NCBI GenBank assembly: GCA_015680905.1
Contig: CM027378.1
Coordinates: forward strand, 102,693,501-102,757,500
Source: Coptis chinensis
Lineage: Eukaryota; Streptophyta; Magnoliopsida; Ranunculales; Ranunculaceae
DNA: 64,000 nucleotides
Direction of reading: 5' to 3'
Shown: positions 34,194 through 47,633 of the stretch, piece after piece
How positions within the stretch are numbered: position 1 is the first letter of the stretch
How the letters are laid out: each line of letters opens with the position of its first letter
The notes under the pieces: generated by a model
The model's database searches: none
What the model was told of the DNA's origin: nothing
What the model saw: only the letters and a program-made list of their open reading frames with translations
Position numbers and translations under genes: made by a program

Positions 34194-37100
34194 ATGATGA
34201 GATATCATCAATTACAGTCATCATATCATTACAAACTCTCAAATCAAGGTTGCCAATAGTCCAAACTATTTTCGAATACAATGAGATTTCACACCTGGCG
34301 AATCTTTCCTCTTATTAGTTCTTAAAATTGTGATCAAGAGAGAAGATAGATGATGTTAGTTGAAACTCAGAATTGAAGTAAATCAAGTGAAGGAGATTAA
34401 AAAAATACATACCCGTAAATATTCGACATAAAGTGAAAGAGATTGGCTTGAGAATGGAGACCGATGGATTGAAAAGAATGGCTTTGTTGTTTGGTTTTTG
34501 GTTGGCAAATGGAGGCTTCGTGGGTTTTGGTTGTAGAGCATGCCAAAGAGAAGAAATATGGGTTTAGTTTTTTTTTTTTTTGTGCCCATAAGATTTGGTA
34601 GGTTTAGGTACTAAGACTTCATTTCTAAATGAAATCTATTTCTAAAAGAATGCAATGTACAAATGAATGTCCTGCATAAACACTCGGTCAAATTATATAA
34701 AGAAGCAATTGATGGTATGATTATGCAAAAAAATCCACAAACACTATTATTGCAATATATGAGCATTTGAAATATATATTAGAATATCAAACAAATCAAA
34801 ATGGCCAAAATTTATCAGTTTGACAAAATTCCAAGCAATTTTATTTCAATTCCATGTTCAACCCAGTAGAACGGAAATAAAATTACTTAATGAAGTAAAA
34901 TATGTATGAAATTATAAATTGAAACATATCTACGCAATTAAGGTGGGTGAGCAAATTCAGAATCATGCTGTGACGATGGTTATATTACCTACATACGGTG
35001 TGTATCTAAAATGAGATATTCCATAGTTCCATTTGATAAGTGCTCATGCATAACGGAAAGCCAAAGAAATTGAGCAAATATAACAATGAAAGAGGAAGCA
35101 ATTAAGAGAAGAAGGAAGAGTAGAACCCTTGAGAAGTGAGAACATTTTTTAAGCAACCCACTAATGAATCAAGTAGGAGCGCATCATAAAAAGCAGCTAA
35201 TGCTTCAATTCTAAAAGAAGAAATCAGTTCATCAGTTAAAATTGATATATTGGATATGGCTACAAGTGACTTAAGTGAATCCACTACCTATTCACACAAC
35301 TACTTAAAGCAACATACTTAATACACAATGTCCCCCTAATAACAACACTTGAAAGCGTTATCCAACATATTTGCATCTTGGGAATAATATAATCAGCGAC
35401 CAAACATTGACACGCTCTATATAGAATAAAAAGTAGGCAAATAACAAAAGTAAGAACCAAAAAGAGGGCTCAAAGTGAATGAAACAAATTGTTTTAATAC
35501 AAAATTTATCTATTTCACTCAGACATAACATACCTTAGGAATTGATTTAAAATGTTTGTTACATGATTTTGAATTAGCTCAACATTGGAATGCATTTTAA
35601 TTTAATAAGTATATGTGAGACGTTAAGTAATGCACTTATAAACACACTATGCATAGGCGCATAACATATAGTTAAAATGTCACATATTAGTTATCATGCA
35701 ACCAAATTACTTGAAAAGCATGTGCAAACAACAAATGAGATGTGTACCTTACTGAGTAATGTTTTTAGGAAGCTACTACTCCACATTCCACAATTAGACT
35801 CCTGCCCCTGTAACAAAGATTTCAAAGAGAACAATACAAATTTAGACCTATGATATATATACACCCGAAAAGAAAATTCAAACACCATTTGAATTAAGCA
35901 TTACTACATTATTTTTTTTTTTTCCGTAGACATGCAGCTCGATATCTCATTTACAATAGAATTACGAAGTGTGTCAAGCAAGTGACAGAGTTCATAACCC
36001 ACGTATAAATGTCAATTTCTTTTAATTTGGATCCTATGAATCAAGCATTGAGAAGAATTGGTGATGGTGAGCAAATTATGAAACAACATCATTAGAAACA
36101 TGAGTGCACCATTGTTGTGTACAACAAAGAAAACATGGCTCATTGGCAAATCAAGACTTGTCTCTACCTGATCAATCATCAATCGACTGCATTAGGAACT
36201 CTGTTTATCCATTCAAAAAAAAAACTCAGCTTATCCATTCACGCCAAAATTACAGTAGGAGTGGAGTAAAGCAATTACATACTCTACACAATTACACATT
36301 GCGACCATCCACATCCCCAATGCTTTTTGGCTTATCTGCACATGAAAGAAAATATACTTAAGACAAATTAAATAATTACAAACTACACAAAGAAGAAAAG
36401 TTGGGAGAACTGAGATTCTAACATACTGAATCTACCATCCTGGATAGAAAAAGATATAAGGTTGATGAGAAATATAATTTGTATCAGTAATTTTTTTTGT
36501 TTTCTGGAGAACATGTTATTAGGATTTAATAATTGCAGATAAAAAAATTTGTTGCAAATAAAGATCTTCATGCAACTGTTTATGAAAGAAAAAGTACATC
36601 TAAAAGACTTGTATCAACTTATCTCTAAGGATTTAGTTAGTAAAAGAAGATATATAACCTAGTACAATTTCAATAGATGTAAATCCGTCCATGTAATCTA
36701 GTTTTTTGTGTTGGTGACTAATAATCACTATAGATAATAAAATACTAAACACAATTATTGGCTATAATGAGATGCACTTTGGGAGATGTGCATGTTTGGA
36801 ACCTTAAACAGGCTTACATCTTTTTCAAGTTGACGCCGTACGGTATTGTCAGTATACCTATATATTACTTTATTATATAAAGAGATGGACTCTGGGGCAC
36901 TTCTACCAGAGTGCATGTTTGAAAACTTAAAAAGGCTTACCTCTTTTTCATGTGAACACCGTACTGTCAGTATAATTACAGTACGTTAGATGATATACTC
37001 TCAGGGAAATCTATAGCTATTTATCAATGAGATAGCATTCCAATGTCACCACACTTAAGGCATAAGATATTACACCTTAATTAAGTTATGACAAATGGTG

Positions 37101-37961
37101 TGGCGTAAAACAGTCATTATTAGCTACTGTATAACAAACCCCTGCATCTAAATATAGAAAGAAAAAAAAATATTATACACTTGGAAATCCTGTTAGAATT
37201 GAATTTAATTCCTATTGAAAGCGTTATCTCAAATATCTATATCAGTTTTTTATTTTTTTTTTTTTTTTGCTTATATCCAAGGCTCATTTAAATGGTATAC
37301 CAACCTATCAAATCTTTTGAACTGAAGGAGCATGTGATACGTTGAGTGAGCAATTAAATAAGAATGGCCATGTTATAGAATTAGAGAAGAGAAGAGAAGT
37401 ACAACTTTCATCCCAATTGAGATGCAATAATATCTAAGAACCCAAATTATATTATGAATTACCATGTTAAATCTCTTTATGTTCAAGCGCAGCGGAATCC
37501 AACCAAGAAATTGACAAAATCAGATAAATATTCTCATTTAATGGGCTAGAGGATTGAGCATTTGTGCAACAGTACTCTAAAGTGTCTGCAAAAAAAAGGT
37601 CAGCATTAAACCTCACAAAAACATGGCCTGTATGGGTGACACTTGAAAGTGAACCACATCAATTAATATAAAATGTAGTGTAAAAAACCTTAACTATTAA
37701 AAAAGAGGAATCAACAAAGAACAACTGCAGTTACAAAGTTGTTCCTACTTCCTAATTCTTACTTAAGCACTACTAACAGTGACATTAGTCCATTTCAATT
37801 TTTTTTTAAAAACGATGTATTCTTATCAAATTAGATATTTAAACCAAAGAAAGAACCAAACATAGCACTTTAAAAACAAAATACCATAAACCACAAAAGG
37901 GGAGTGAAGTGGTTACCAAAGTTCGCCTAACGACACAAAGACCAAGTGGGTTCATGCTTCT
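34194..37961. other. Spacer right of the gypsy element
   Basis: AT-rich, no recognised gene. At about 36770-36990 a phrase ending GCTTACCTCTTTTTCA is duplicated with variation (36810 and 36930). Confidence 0.35.
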
Positions 37962-37977
37962 TATTGATACCATTCTT

Positions 37978-38107
37978 TCTTTCTTTTTTTGATTGGCAAG
38001 CCTGTTTTTAAATGAGATTAGTAACTCTTTGATGCTGGCAGAGTTCGAGCCCCAGACCTCTGATATTATCACCCAAAGTTTTACCGACTTTGCTAGTCGG
38101 CACCTGC
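37978..38107 (-). mobile_element. tRNA-derived SINE with 16-bp target duplication
   Basis: Flanked by perfect 16-bp direct repeats TATTGATACCATTCTT at 37962-37977 and 38108-38123. On minus it has an A-box-like CTAGCAAAGTCGG, a B-box-like GCTCGAACTC and a 3' A-rich tail (T-run on plus, 37984-37990). It is related to the SINE at 6451-6648. Confidence 0.85.
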
Positions 38108-38467
38108 TATTGATACCATTCTTGACCTGCTCAATAATATAAATCTCCACATCATAACAAATCAATTTATTGTTATTATTAACATTTTGCTTTCTAACTT
38201 GAGATTCATACTCTTAAGGAAGTTATGGACTAAAATATTCATTTTGTTCTTTCCCTTCAAAAATAAACACCTCAACTTTGCCCACCAATTACAACCTTAT
38301 CTTTTGAGAAAATCTCAAACACTTGAGAGTCAATTACAGTAAAAGTTGTCCTCACTCAATCTTGAAGAAACAATTGGTCACAATCTTGAGTACTTATTGC
38401 AGCCACTTCCCATTATCATGGGAACATGAAGAATCACCAATCCGAAGTAGACCCAGGGCAGCAATAC

Positions 38468-38632
38468 TTTTTTTTTTGCTAACAGGGTGTCTTGGACAGC
38501 TTACGCACCTCGATTAATCTCGAGGCCCTGGTTGGAAATTCGACCTCACTAGTGGCCTTGAGGGGAATCGAACTAGTGACCATTGGGGAGCAAACCCAAG
38601 GCCGAACCAGTAAATACTGATGAATAACATTA
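38468..38632 (-). mobile_element. Second SINE family member
   Basis: On minus it contains the B-box-like AGTTCGATTCCCC and ends CGTAAGCTGTCCAAGACACC, CTGTTAGC and an A-run (T on plus, 38468-38477). That tail is typical of a widespread plant SINE type. No clear target duplication is seen. Confidence 0.65.
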
Positions 38633-39877
38633 CACAATATTTAATCGTTAATACTGGATAACTTTAAACAATACTCACTCCGCTCTTTGGCTCGCTTTTT
38701 GTTGTTACTTTTACTATTAAGGGCGGGCTATTACGTATAATCCCTAAAAGTTGCGGCTCAATGAAACAGAAGACTAAAGCTTCTTGTTGTTAGTCATAGA
38801 GTTTTATTCCACGACAACAAAATTGAAATCAATCGAAAGATATACATTAATATTAAAAGGTCGTATCTTACCTGAGGAGAGCTTTTAAAAAATTGTGAAA
38901 ACGTAGGATGCAACTTGGAATGAGCCCTTTTACTCCTAATGAGTACTCATGTATTTTGAATGTTGAATTGGGTCCTAAAGGGGTCCTTGCAACTATGACG
39001 GGGTCTTAGTTTTTTTACGACATTAAAAAAATGTATGACTACCCATAATAGGCCCTGCAACATCCAAACATTCATTGAGACTATTCTATTTCCTAACCTG
39101 TAATAATGAATCAAATAGATACGCAGGAATACAAGAAGTTATCAAATGACATATATACATAGGTGCAAAAGAGAGTGAAGTGAAAATCGTACTGAGAAAT
39201 TGAAAGAAAAAATAGTGGTGAATTCACTCAGTCAACATTTTCGTTACTACCATCAGTGGTTGAAAAGAAATCAAGAATTGAGGTCTGATCATCGATAGTT
39301 CAAGCATAGGCTCAGAATATTTTCCATGTCAAAAACAATTGCATAATTTAATCCAAGATTCTAACACATACACAGTCTTTACACACACATACCAAGTAAC
39401 ATAGAGGATAGGGGGAAAAAATCTAGCTCTGAAATCTGAAGATAATCCTTGAAAATCAACAAAAAACACAACAACGTAATGTGTGGAAAAAAAAATGTTA
39501 AGGAAAGGAAAACATATAGGAATTGAAGAGTTCAAAATTCATATGTACCTTTGGACTTCGGAGATGAAGAACTTCGAAGTTTCTTGCTTCTCTATTGTGT
39601 CTAGAATAACGTAAGAAGGAGAGTTGAGAGACGAAAATGAAAAATAAATTGGATGGTTAGGGTTTTGATGGGAGAGGTGGCTGTGGAATTAAAATATGTT
39701 CAGCCCTTTCTTTGATATAAGGAGATTTTTGGATTGGAGAAAAAAAATGAGAAATAGGCGTGAATTGGTTTATTGTTTTTTATTTATTAATTTTTATTTT
39801 TTGGAAATTTGATGAAGGTTTGGGGTTTTTGGGTTTGAGAGAAACCGAAAGTCTCAACAGAGTTGCTTTTGGCGCAC

Positions 39878-39912
<35 letters not shown>

Positions 39913-40236
39913 GTCGTGTTATTGCGTCTTGTTTTCCTGTTTTGGGTTTTAAGGGAGGTGATAATAATTTGAGAATAGACGAAGGAGAATTAAACAAATG
40001 CAGAGAAGTGTTTCTAATTATTACCACCTCTTTTTTTTAGGAGTCTCTAATCTCTAATATTGCTATGTTTGGAAAATAGGTGATAGGGTGAAGAGAGAAA
40101 ATATGTACCAGTTTTTATATATATATAGATAGATATATAGATAGATAGATATAGATTGCTGGTCTATGGGGCAAGTGATAATTGGGTAATTTTTTCTTTT
40201 TGAAAAGACAAGACCCCGCCACTCTTTTTATATATA
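38633..40236. other. Spacer with poly(A) tract
   Basis: No gene. A run of 33 A at 39879-39911. GATA/TATA microsatellite at about 40115-40155. Confidence 0.4.
40128..40220. repeat. Direct repeat copy 1 (partner at 47634)
   Basis: GATA-type microsatellite followed by a 55-base stretch from ATGGGGCAAGTGATAATTGG to ACCCCGCC that is identical in 47634-47739. The copies are 7.5 kb apart in the same orientation. The second has a 10-base insertion in the middle. Confidence 0.85.
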
Positions 40237-40266
40237 CTAGTAAATGGGCACGTTCGTTGCACGTGC
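40237..40266 (-). mobile_element. Helitron-like 3' terminus (minus strand)
   Basis: On minus, hairpin GCACGT-GCAACGA-ACGTGC (40248-40266) is followed after seven bases by CTAG (40237-40240) and then T. The element would extend upward, perhaps to about 47.66 kb, where minus-strand A|TCTATATCTACC could be a 5' end. Confidence 0.6.
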
Positions 40267-42440
40267 TATAAAAGAAAATTTGTTGTGGAGAAAATCAAAG
40301 TAATGAAAGCATGTAAATTAGAATAGTAAATTAAAAAGTTCAATAAGAAAAAAAACATTTCAATACGCTAGTTGTATTCTTTGTTCGATTCGTTTTTTGA
40401 TGCTCTGCCATGTTGCGATTAAATATATTCGAAGAGGTAATTTAGTCAATATATAATTATTAGTTTATATGCCACAAACTAATTTACCAAAAAAATAGGC
40501 ATTATGTTAATGAAGTTAACCTTTGCGTTGCTAGTTGTGTAATTATCTTGTCGAACATTTATATGTGATTGAGGAACATTGTTGGATTCATATGAGTGTA
40601 CCCCAAATGGTTTAAGAGAATTAAAAAAAATTTGACCCAAATGATAGTCTCGTGGAACATTTTCGTTAAGAGAAGTGTTGCCAAATATTAGCTCTTTCCC
40701 TAACATTACCATTTACAAAGTGAAAGAAAGGGATCAATGTTCTCGTAAGAAGAGAGTATGGCTTGACGTTGTAGCCATCTTCCTTCCAACTACCAAGGCA
40801 TGACATACCTACAAAAGCTTGAACTGCTAGCTACTTGTGAATCAGGTTCAAGGCATACATATACCCAGTTCATTTATATTAGCAGCTTTCTCAATGTACA
40901 CCAGGAACTATAGTCATGCAGTCAGTTCTGGAATAAGTCATTGAGTCCTGGTTCTCCAAATTAAGCATGCTCTGGCCAGGATTTGATGGTCAGTTGGAAA
41001 GTCCTATGGTACTAACATAGTTGCAGTTCGGGGGTTATGTCTGTTGGTTTGGCTTGGATGAAAAACTACCTAAATTGGACTTTTCATAGGACGGACTCTA
41101 TGCAAATGTAACTTATCTAAGTCCTGACTGGTTTGCACACTTTAATATCACTTGATTGCAGATTATTTAGGAAGGCTTCTAACCTAACCTTATCCCTCAC
41201 TGAGAATTTTAGACATCAGGGAAAGAGGCGCAGCTTACCTGTTAGGCTGTTTTATAGAACAACTATTTACGGAAATGATGTTGCATCACTGTTGGTCTGT
41301 TGCATGGCAAACCAAATCTAATAACCATTATTAACATAACTGTTGCATGACAAATCAAAGAGTATATATTCGCAATCTACCACGGCATCCGTTGCCTGCC
41401 AAATAACAATTTAATTAAGCTAATCCAGGACTGGAAAAAGGACTTGTGGACAGTATATGGTTAATTGCTTTTGAGTAAATTTCACCTGATAAATGGACGG
41501 GTAACAATGAGACACATTCTCTATTTGTCACTGAAACTAACCTAAGGCACAAATTTCAAACCATCTTATTTGGTTTCTCTACGTCCAAATTCTCTATCTT
41601 ATTTACCATGTCATATATTCGGCCTAAATTCTACGTTCTTAAACAGAGAGGTAGGTTTGAGTAGGACACAAAGTAGAAGACATAAAATAATTAATTAAGA
41701 TGAATTGCTAACTCCACGGGATTTGATTTAAAATATAGCACGACATAACTCATATGTGAATCAGTAGCTACAAAATGAATGCACTAATGTACACTCGACC
41801 AAGCATTATGAGTTGTCAATATAAGAAGAATGCACTATAACAATCCCAATTTGAAAAAAAAATAGATGAAACAAATTTGAAAAAATATGTAAAATGAACT
41901 TAAATACTGCTCTAACATTTCTTCCAACAAAAAATATCCAAAACCAAATATAGTCATAAAGTTAGAGTCTAAAATGAGTTGCTTCCATCACCATAATTAG
42001 TAATAAACAATTCACCATAGTGAAAAAGGACTGAAAAATACATACTTCTAGGGCCCTCAATACTTGAGAACTAATTCAAGTCCGTTCTTAGAGATTGATA
42101 AATGCAAATTTATGCATACCTATTTAATGTCTTTCACTATAGTACTATGAAAAAAAAAAACGATGAAACAATGTAGTAATGATAAAATTGTGTCCATTTA
42201 AATTTGATATATGCAAAGTGTTGTAGAAGAGACTGAAGATAGTAATGAGCAAACCTTTTTTTTGCACGATAATGCTATTCCCTGGTGCCAAAGATGCCAC
42301 ATGAGAAATTGGGAAGCAAGAGAAGAAGTTAGGCTTGACAACGGAACAATTTTTGTATTTATAATTACGATTTCGCTAAACGGAACAATTTTCGTGATAA
42401 GTCTGTTGTTGTTTGTTCCCTTCCTGGGCCTCGCTAACTT
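40267..42440. other. No gene recognised
   Basis: AT-rich DNA of unclear origin inside the proposed 40.24-47.7 kb element. No conserved ORFs. Confidence 0.35.
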
Positions 42441-42454
42441 AAGTATCGTTCCTT

Positions 42455-42885
42455 AGAGCATTCCCAATGCAAGGATTGCAAGCTACTATTTTTCACCTCG
42501 ACAGTATTTCCCCTCTTTTCCACCGTTTTGGTGAAAAGCAAAGTGAGGCTGCCCAATGCAAAGGTGAAAAAAATAATCTCGGACAGGATGTTGGATTCCG
42601 TCGGAATGTAAAAATCGAAAAAACGCACCGGACGGAATAAAACATACCGACTAAAGTTTTAAAAAAAATCGAAAACACGCGAGACGGAATGAAACATTCC
42701 GTCCGAAAAAAAAACCGTTTTTTTTTTTAAAAACACATGAAACGGAATCCAACGTCTCGTCCGAAGTTCACAACTCAACCACTATCTCGATTAAAGGCTT
42801 CACCCTCGTTTTGACTTGGGAAAATAGTCACCTTGGTATTCACCTTTGCATTGGACAAAGGTTTTGAACCATAAAGAGGTGAATA
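42455..42885. mobile_element. Fold-back MITE-like element
   Basis: The left part (GAGCATTCCCAATGCAAGG...CTACTATTTTTCACC) is inversely related to the right part (GGGAAAATAGTCACCTTGG...CACCTTTGCATTGGACAAAG). The middle holds GACGGAAT-type motifs repeated about every 60 bases (42600-42760). Exact ends and target duplication were not found. Confidence 0.5.
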
Positions 42886-43314
42886 AAGTCACATACCCCT
42901 AAACCCAAAAAAAAAAAAAAGAAAGAAAGACTGCGTGTAAGGTTGCACAGAGACAAAATTCAATAATTTCATTTTTCCTACTTAAAGAGCAAGCTTTTGG
43001 TAAGGTTCAATGGGAAAATAAAGGTTTTGGGGGGAAACAATTACCGAATTAGATCCCTATCAGCATCCTCATGTGTAAAGAATATACATATCAATTGTGG
43101 AGCTCATTTTTTTTTTCTTTCCCAGACAATTCCAAAATTTGTTACGCAAAACTTGGTACAGGGTAAATGAATTATATCTCAACGACCACAGGACAAAAAG
43201 TGGTAATAACACTTCATCTAGAGATGGACCTGTTCAAATAGCCAAGGGCATTGCGACAGACCATCTCCTTTGTAGCATTCTACTGCTCTCAACAATGTTA
43301 AGGGTGTTTAAACT

Positions 43315-43620
43315 CTATTCGTACAGCAATTTTGCAGATTTAGTTCTCCACATTTTTTTTTCACTCTTCGTGATTTTCTCTTCTGACTTCTCATTTTTGG
43401 ATATAGCCTTCTTGATGGCTTTCATCTTTCTAACACTCTTTGATCTCTTCATGGGCACTCCCTTCTTGATCTTTCTGTTGAGAACACCGTTAACAGAATC
43501 TTTAGCTGTAACTTCTGTTATGTCAATTGCTTGGGGAGTGTCTGATACTGTGGGAGTCGAGATATCCATCGAAGCTGCACCATTTTTCTTATATTTCTTT
43601 TTGTTTCTGCTCTTCCCCAT
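43315..43620 (-). CDS. Small Lys-rich protein, 101 aa, intronless
   Basis: Starts MGKSRNKKKYKKNGAASMD, has a Thr/Ser-rich middle (ISTPTVSDTPQAIDITE) and a very basic C-terminal half (KIKKGVPMKRSKSVRKMKAI, KKAISKNEKSEEK) ending SAKLLYE. From memory it resembles a small uncharacterised plant protein family beginning MGKSRNKKK; this was not searched. The basic runs suggest a nuclear or nucleolar protein. The frame is open from Met to stop. It lies on the minus strand, like the proposed enclosing Helitron, so it may be a captured copy or a retrocopy rather than the resident gene. Confidence 0.45.
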   Translation of the reverse strand: MGKSRNKKKYKKNGAASMDISTPTVSDTPQAIDITEVTAKDSVNGVLNRKIKKGVPMKRSKSVRKMKAIKKAISKNEKSEEKITKSEKKMWRTKSAKLLYE

Positions 43621-43715
43621 TGCGTTAGTGTTGAATCTTGGTTGTCTATATAATATCATCGTCCAGTTCTAGGCAGAAATGTCAAATAAGTCCAAGGCTC
43701 CTCTCACAATTTATG

Positions 43716-44110
43716 TCACCTAGAATTCAAATCAAAGTGCCCTGCTCCCCACCACACATCTTGTATCCCAGTCTCTCTGTTTCCAGGTTCATTCTCATCA
43801 TTCAAGAAATCCTCAGTTGGTTCTTGTTCCTCTCTCTGTGTGTTAACCCATCCATGAACCATCTCGTCCATGTGAACTACCTGTTCAGGTCCTCCCAAGT
43901 TATGACCAACCGAACCAACATCAGCCTGATACCCAAAAACATTCCCTCGCATAGGATGAGCAAGCATCTCAGCACGAGCTTGCTCTGCTTGTAGCATCGC
44001 TGCCATCCGCAGCCTGGTCTCTGCAGCCTCTCTGTTAGCCTTCTCCTTTAATTCCATCTCTGCCCTTTGCCCTTAATTCCACCTCTGCCCTTAAATTAGA
44101 AGTGCCTGCT
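43716..44110 (-). pseudogene. Coiled-coil C-terminal fragment, unrecognised
   Basis: Helical, charge-rich start (MELKEKANREAAETRLRMAA, MLQAEQARAEML) followed by a low-complexity tail ending GHFDLNSR. The upstream DNA repeats the CAGAGGTGGAATTAAGGG theme. It resembles the tails of some plant transposase-associated proteins, but I cannot name the family. It lies just upstream of the MGKSRNKKK ORF on the same strand. Confidence 0.35.
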
Positions 44111-44639
44111 CAACCATTAGCTGTTCTTTTGCTCGTAATTCCCAGTAACCATTGCAAGTAAAGCCGAAGTGACTCTGAAATTCGCACGCGAAAAGATCCT
44201 TTTCAAATATGGCACATTTCTACAGAGAATAATAATTTTCTATGGGAAAATTCAACAGACTGCAAGGGAATAGTTTCTTATTTACTTATGGAAAAGGGTT
44301 TTGGGGGGAGGGAATAATGTTGGCAACATACTTGAGTTCAAAATGAGTTCCACCTTTTATTCAAAATGAGTTCCACCAATAACTCCACCTTTTAATCAAA
44401 ATGAGTTCCAATTCTTTCAATAAGCACAAACACACCTATATGAATGTGTGTGTATATATACGCACAAATTTAAATAGAACTTCGTTGCTGCAATTGCCCA
44501 AAAAATCTCACACCATATCATAACTACAAACAACAAAAAATGAATAATTGAACCATACCTAGTACTGGTTTCACTTTGTTGCTTTGCAATCGGCAAACAT
44601 TCATTCTGCAAAGGGGTTCTGCAAAAGATAACCATAACC

Positions 44640-45994
44640 ATGACACCACCGCTCAAAACCCAACCTTGCATAATGAGTTGGACTAAAAACACGACATATG
44701 GTTTAATTATCATCGGTAAATCCAAAGTTGGTTTGTGTCAAATAGTCAACTCTCACCCACTTAAACTTTGTGTTGTTTTAAGGTGAACCAAAACTTCAAA
44801 GTGCCTCCAAAAAATATCACAGACCTCAAGCAATAAAAAACAAAGAAGCAAGCCTTACAGGATTGAAAAGAAATAGACCAAAATTTGTGTAGCAATGGTG
44901 TCAAATAACTCATTCATAGACATGCATCTAAAAACAGACAAATAAATAAAATAAGAAAAATTCTCGGTCAATTATACATGATATAGTTCCTAAAAAGTAA
45001 AAACCATTTAAAGGAAACAAACACAATCATAAGTCATAAGGGCGTAATTAGGATCGAGAATTAGACTGTTGAACTCCTAACCTGATAAGCATGACACCAC
45101 CGCTCAAAACCCAACCTTGCATAATGAGTTACACTAAAAACACACGACATATGGTTTAATTATCATCGGTAAAACCAAAGTTGGTTTGTGTCAAATAGTC
45201 AACTCTCACCCACTTAAACTTTGTGTTGTTTTAAGGTGAACCAAAACTTCACAGTGCCTCAAAAAAAATATCACAGACCTCAAGCAATAAAAACAAAGAA
45301 GCAAGCCTTTACAGGATCGAAAAGAAATAGACCAAAAATTGTGTAGCAATGGTGTCAAATAACTCATTCATAGACATGCATCTAAAAACAGACAAATAAA
45401 TAAAATAAGAAAAATTCTCGGTCAATTATACATGATATAGTTCCTAAAAAGTAAAAACCATTTAAAGGAAACAAACATAATCATAAGTCATAAGGGGGTA
45501 ATTAGGATCGAGAATTAGACTGTTGAACTCCTAACCTGATAAGCATGACACCACCGCTCAAAACCCAACCTTGCATAATGAGTTACACTAAAAACACGAC
45601 ATATGGTTTAATTATCATCGGTAAAACCAAAGTTGGTTTGTGTCAAATAGTCAACTCTCACCAACTTAAACTTTGTGTTGTTTTAAGGTGAACCAAAACT
45701 TCACAGTGCCTCCAAAAAAAAATCACAGACCTCAAGCAATAAAAAACAAAGAAGCAAGCCTTACAGGATCGAAAAGAAATAGACCAAAAATTGTGTAGCA
45801 ATGGTGTCAAATAACTCATTCATAGACATGCATCTAAAAACAGACAAATAAATAAAATAAGAAAAATTCTCGGTCAATTATACATGATATAGTTCCTAAA
45901 AAGTAAAAACCATTTAAAGGAAACAAACACAATCATAAGTCATAAGGGGGTAATTAGGATCGAGATTTAGACTGTTGAACTCCTAACCTGATAA
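44640..45994. repeat. Three tandem copies of a 0.45-kb unit
   Basis: ATGACACCACCGCTCAAAAC begins units at 44640, 45091 and 45545 (spacing 451 and 454). The third ends at about 45994 at CTAACCTGATAA. Copies appear about 95 percent identical. They are non-coding. The high identity suggests recent amplification. Confidence 0.9.
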
Positions 45995-47633
45995 AATCAA
46001 CGTTGATGGAGTGAACTATGCTAATAAAAACTAAAAACTAAAAAATATTAGGAAATAGAAACTCGAACATAAATTAAAATCAAACAGTAAAAGAACGAGA
46101 AATGCATACTACACCACTTGATCGTTAAAGTACAATTGGTTGTAAGCGGAAATAACTAAATCAAATTGATGGAAGGGCAATTGATATTAGAAGTTCTAAG
46201 GTGGAGTTTTTGAGTTTGAAAAAAGTGAAAACACACTGATTGATTTTTCTTTCAAGAGACCAAAAGTAAAAAAAAGGGTGCTAAATCGGTTATTTTTCTC
46301 TTCAATTCTCCAAGCTAGTCATGCTTTCCACTCCTATTTTTTTTGTACACCATAAGAATCAGCAACCTTAACTAAAAAAATACGTTGGAATGATAGTTCT
46401 GGGAAGAAGAAAAATCATCCTTAGAATTGCATTATACGCTCTGAGGGACCATAACAGGATAAACCACAAAAGAATGCCATCAATACAGGAAACGAAAACA
46501 CTCAACTGAGATCAGAATTTGATAAGTTTTAAGTTTGTTCCTTGTCAAACGGTCAAGCCCACAGAAGAATGGTAGGAAAGAACTAAAAGAATGCGAGTGA
46601 AAGTGGATTAAATTTTGAAGCTAAACATAACACCATTGGTGCATAGGTTAAACTGAAAAAGTAAATTAAACGCTAAGCTGAAAGTATATGAACACTAAGC
46701 TAACCTCTTCCATGGCAAAGCAAGGCATCCATAGTGCAAAAGGATTTTTTTTTTTTTTTTTTTTTAAAGGGTTTTGAATCAACATGTAAGAGAAACACAA
46801 ACCCACAAAAGATCGGTATAAAACGAAGAAACTGACAATGAAATTAAATATAAATCCTGAAGTGTCAATATACCTGATGATCGCCAAACTCAGGACAACA
46901 CATTTAGTAACTGATAAGTCCTGAAAATGTACAATGACTGCTATCACTGTATAAACAAAGAAATTTAAGTAGAACGATAGAATAGTATCAAACCAATAAA
47001 AAGTAAATGTATTGAAAATAAGTCATCCTAAAATTCATTAGTGCGAACAATTAATGACGGGTTATCTGTAATTTGGAAAAAAATTCAATCACTAAGATAA
47101 AACACTAAAATTAGAAAGAGGAAAATTGAAGACACCTCTTCCGTGGTGAACCAATGGGTCATTGACGGTTGGAAGGTAATCTGGATAACCAAAGCAATCA
47201 AAAACTTTTCGTCAATATTAGAAAACGAAAATGAAAGAAAGTATTACCTTTGATTCTGAAAATGGAAAAATGGGTTGAAAATGGAAAACAGTGTTGGTTG
47301 GTTGCAAAGGGCTTGATTTGATATCAGGGTTTTAATTGGGAAAGGAACGGAGAAGAGGAACGAACAGTTTTTGTTTTTTTAATTGGGAAAACGCGAAACG
47401 GTGTCTCTGTTTTACGAAGACGTTGAGTTTTATAGTCCGGAAGATGCTTTAAATTACCGATTAATTTTCCGTGTTTTTTTTTTTTTTTGTTGAATGACAA
47501 ATTTACCCTTGGACATAAGTTTTGGGAAAATTTTATTGGTGAAACTTTTGGGTACCCTTTTGATTTAAAAGATTGGTCTAAAATAGTGAATACGGGGACT
47601 AATAAACGGGGAAAGTTTTCCCATTATATATAA
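45995..47633. other. No gene recognised
   Basis: AT-rich; T-run at 46746-46764. It ends near the 47634 direct repeat and the candidate Helitron 5' end. Confidence 0.35.
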
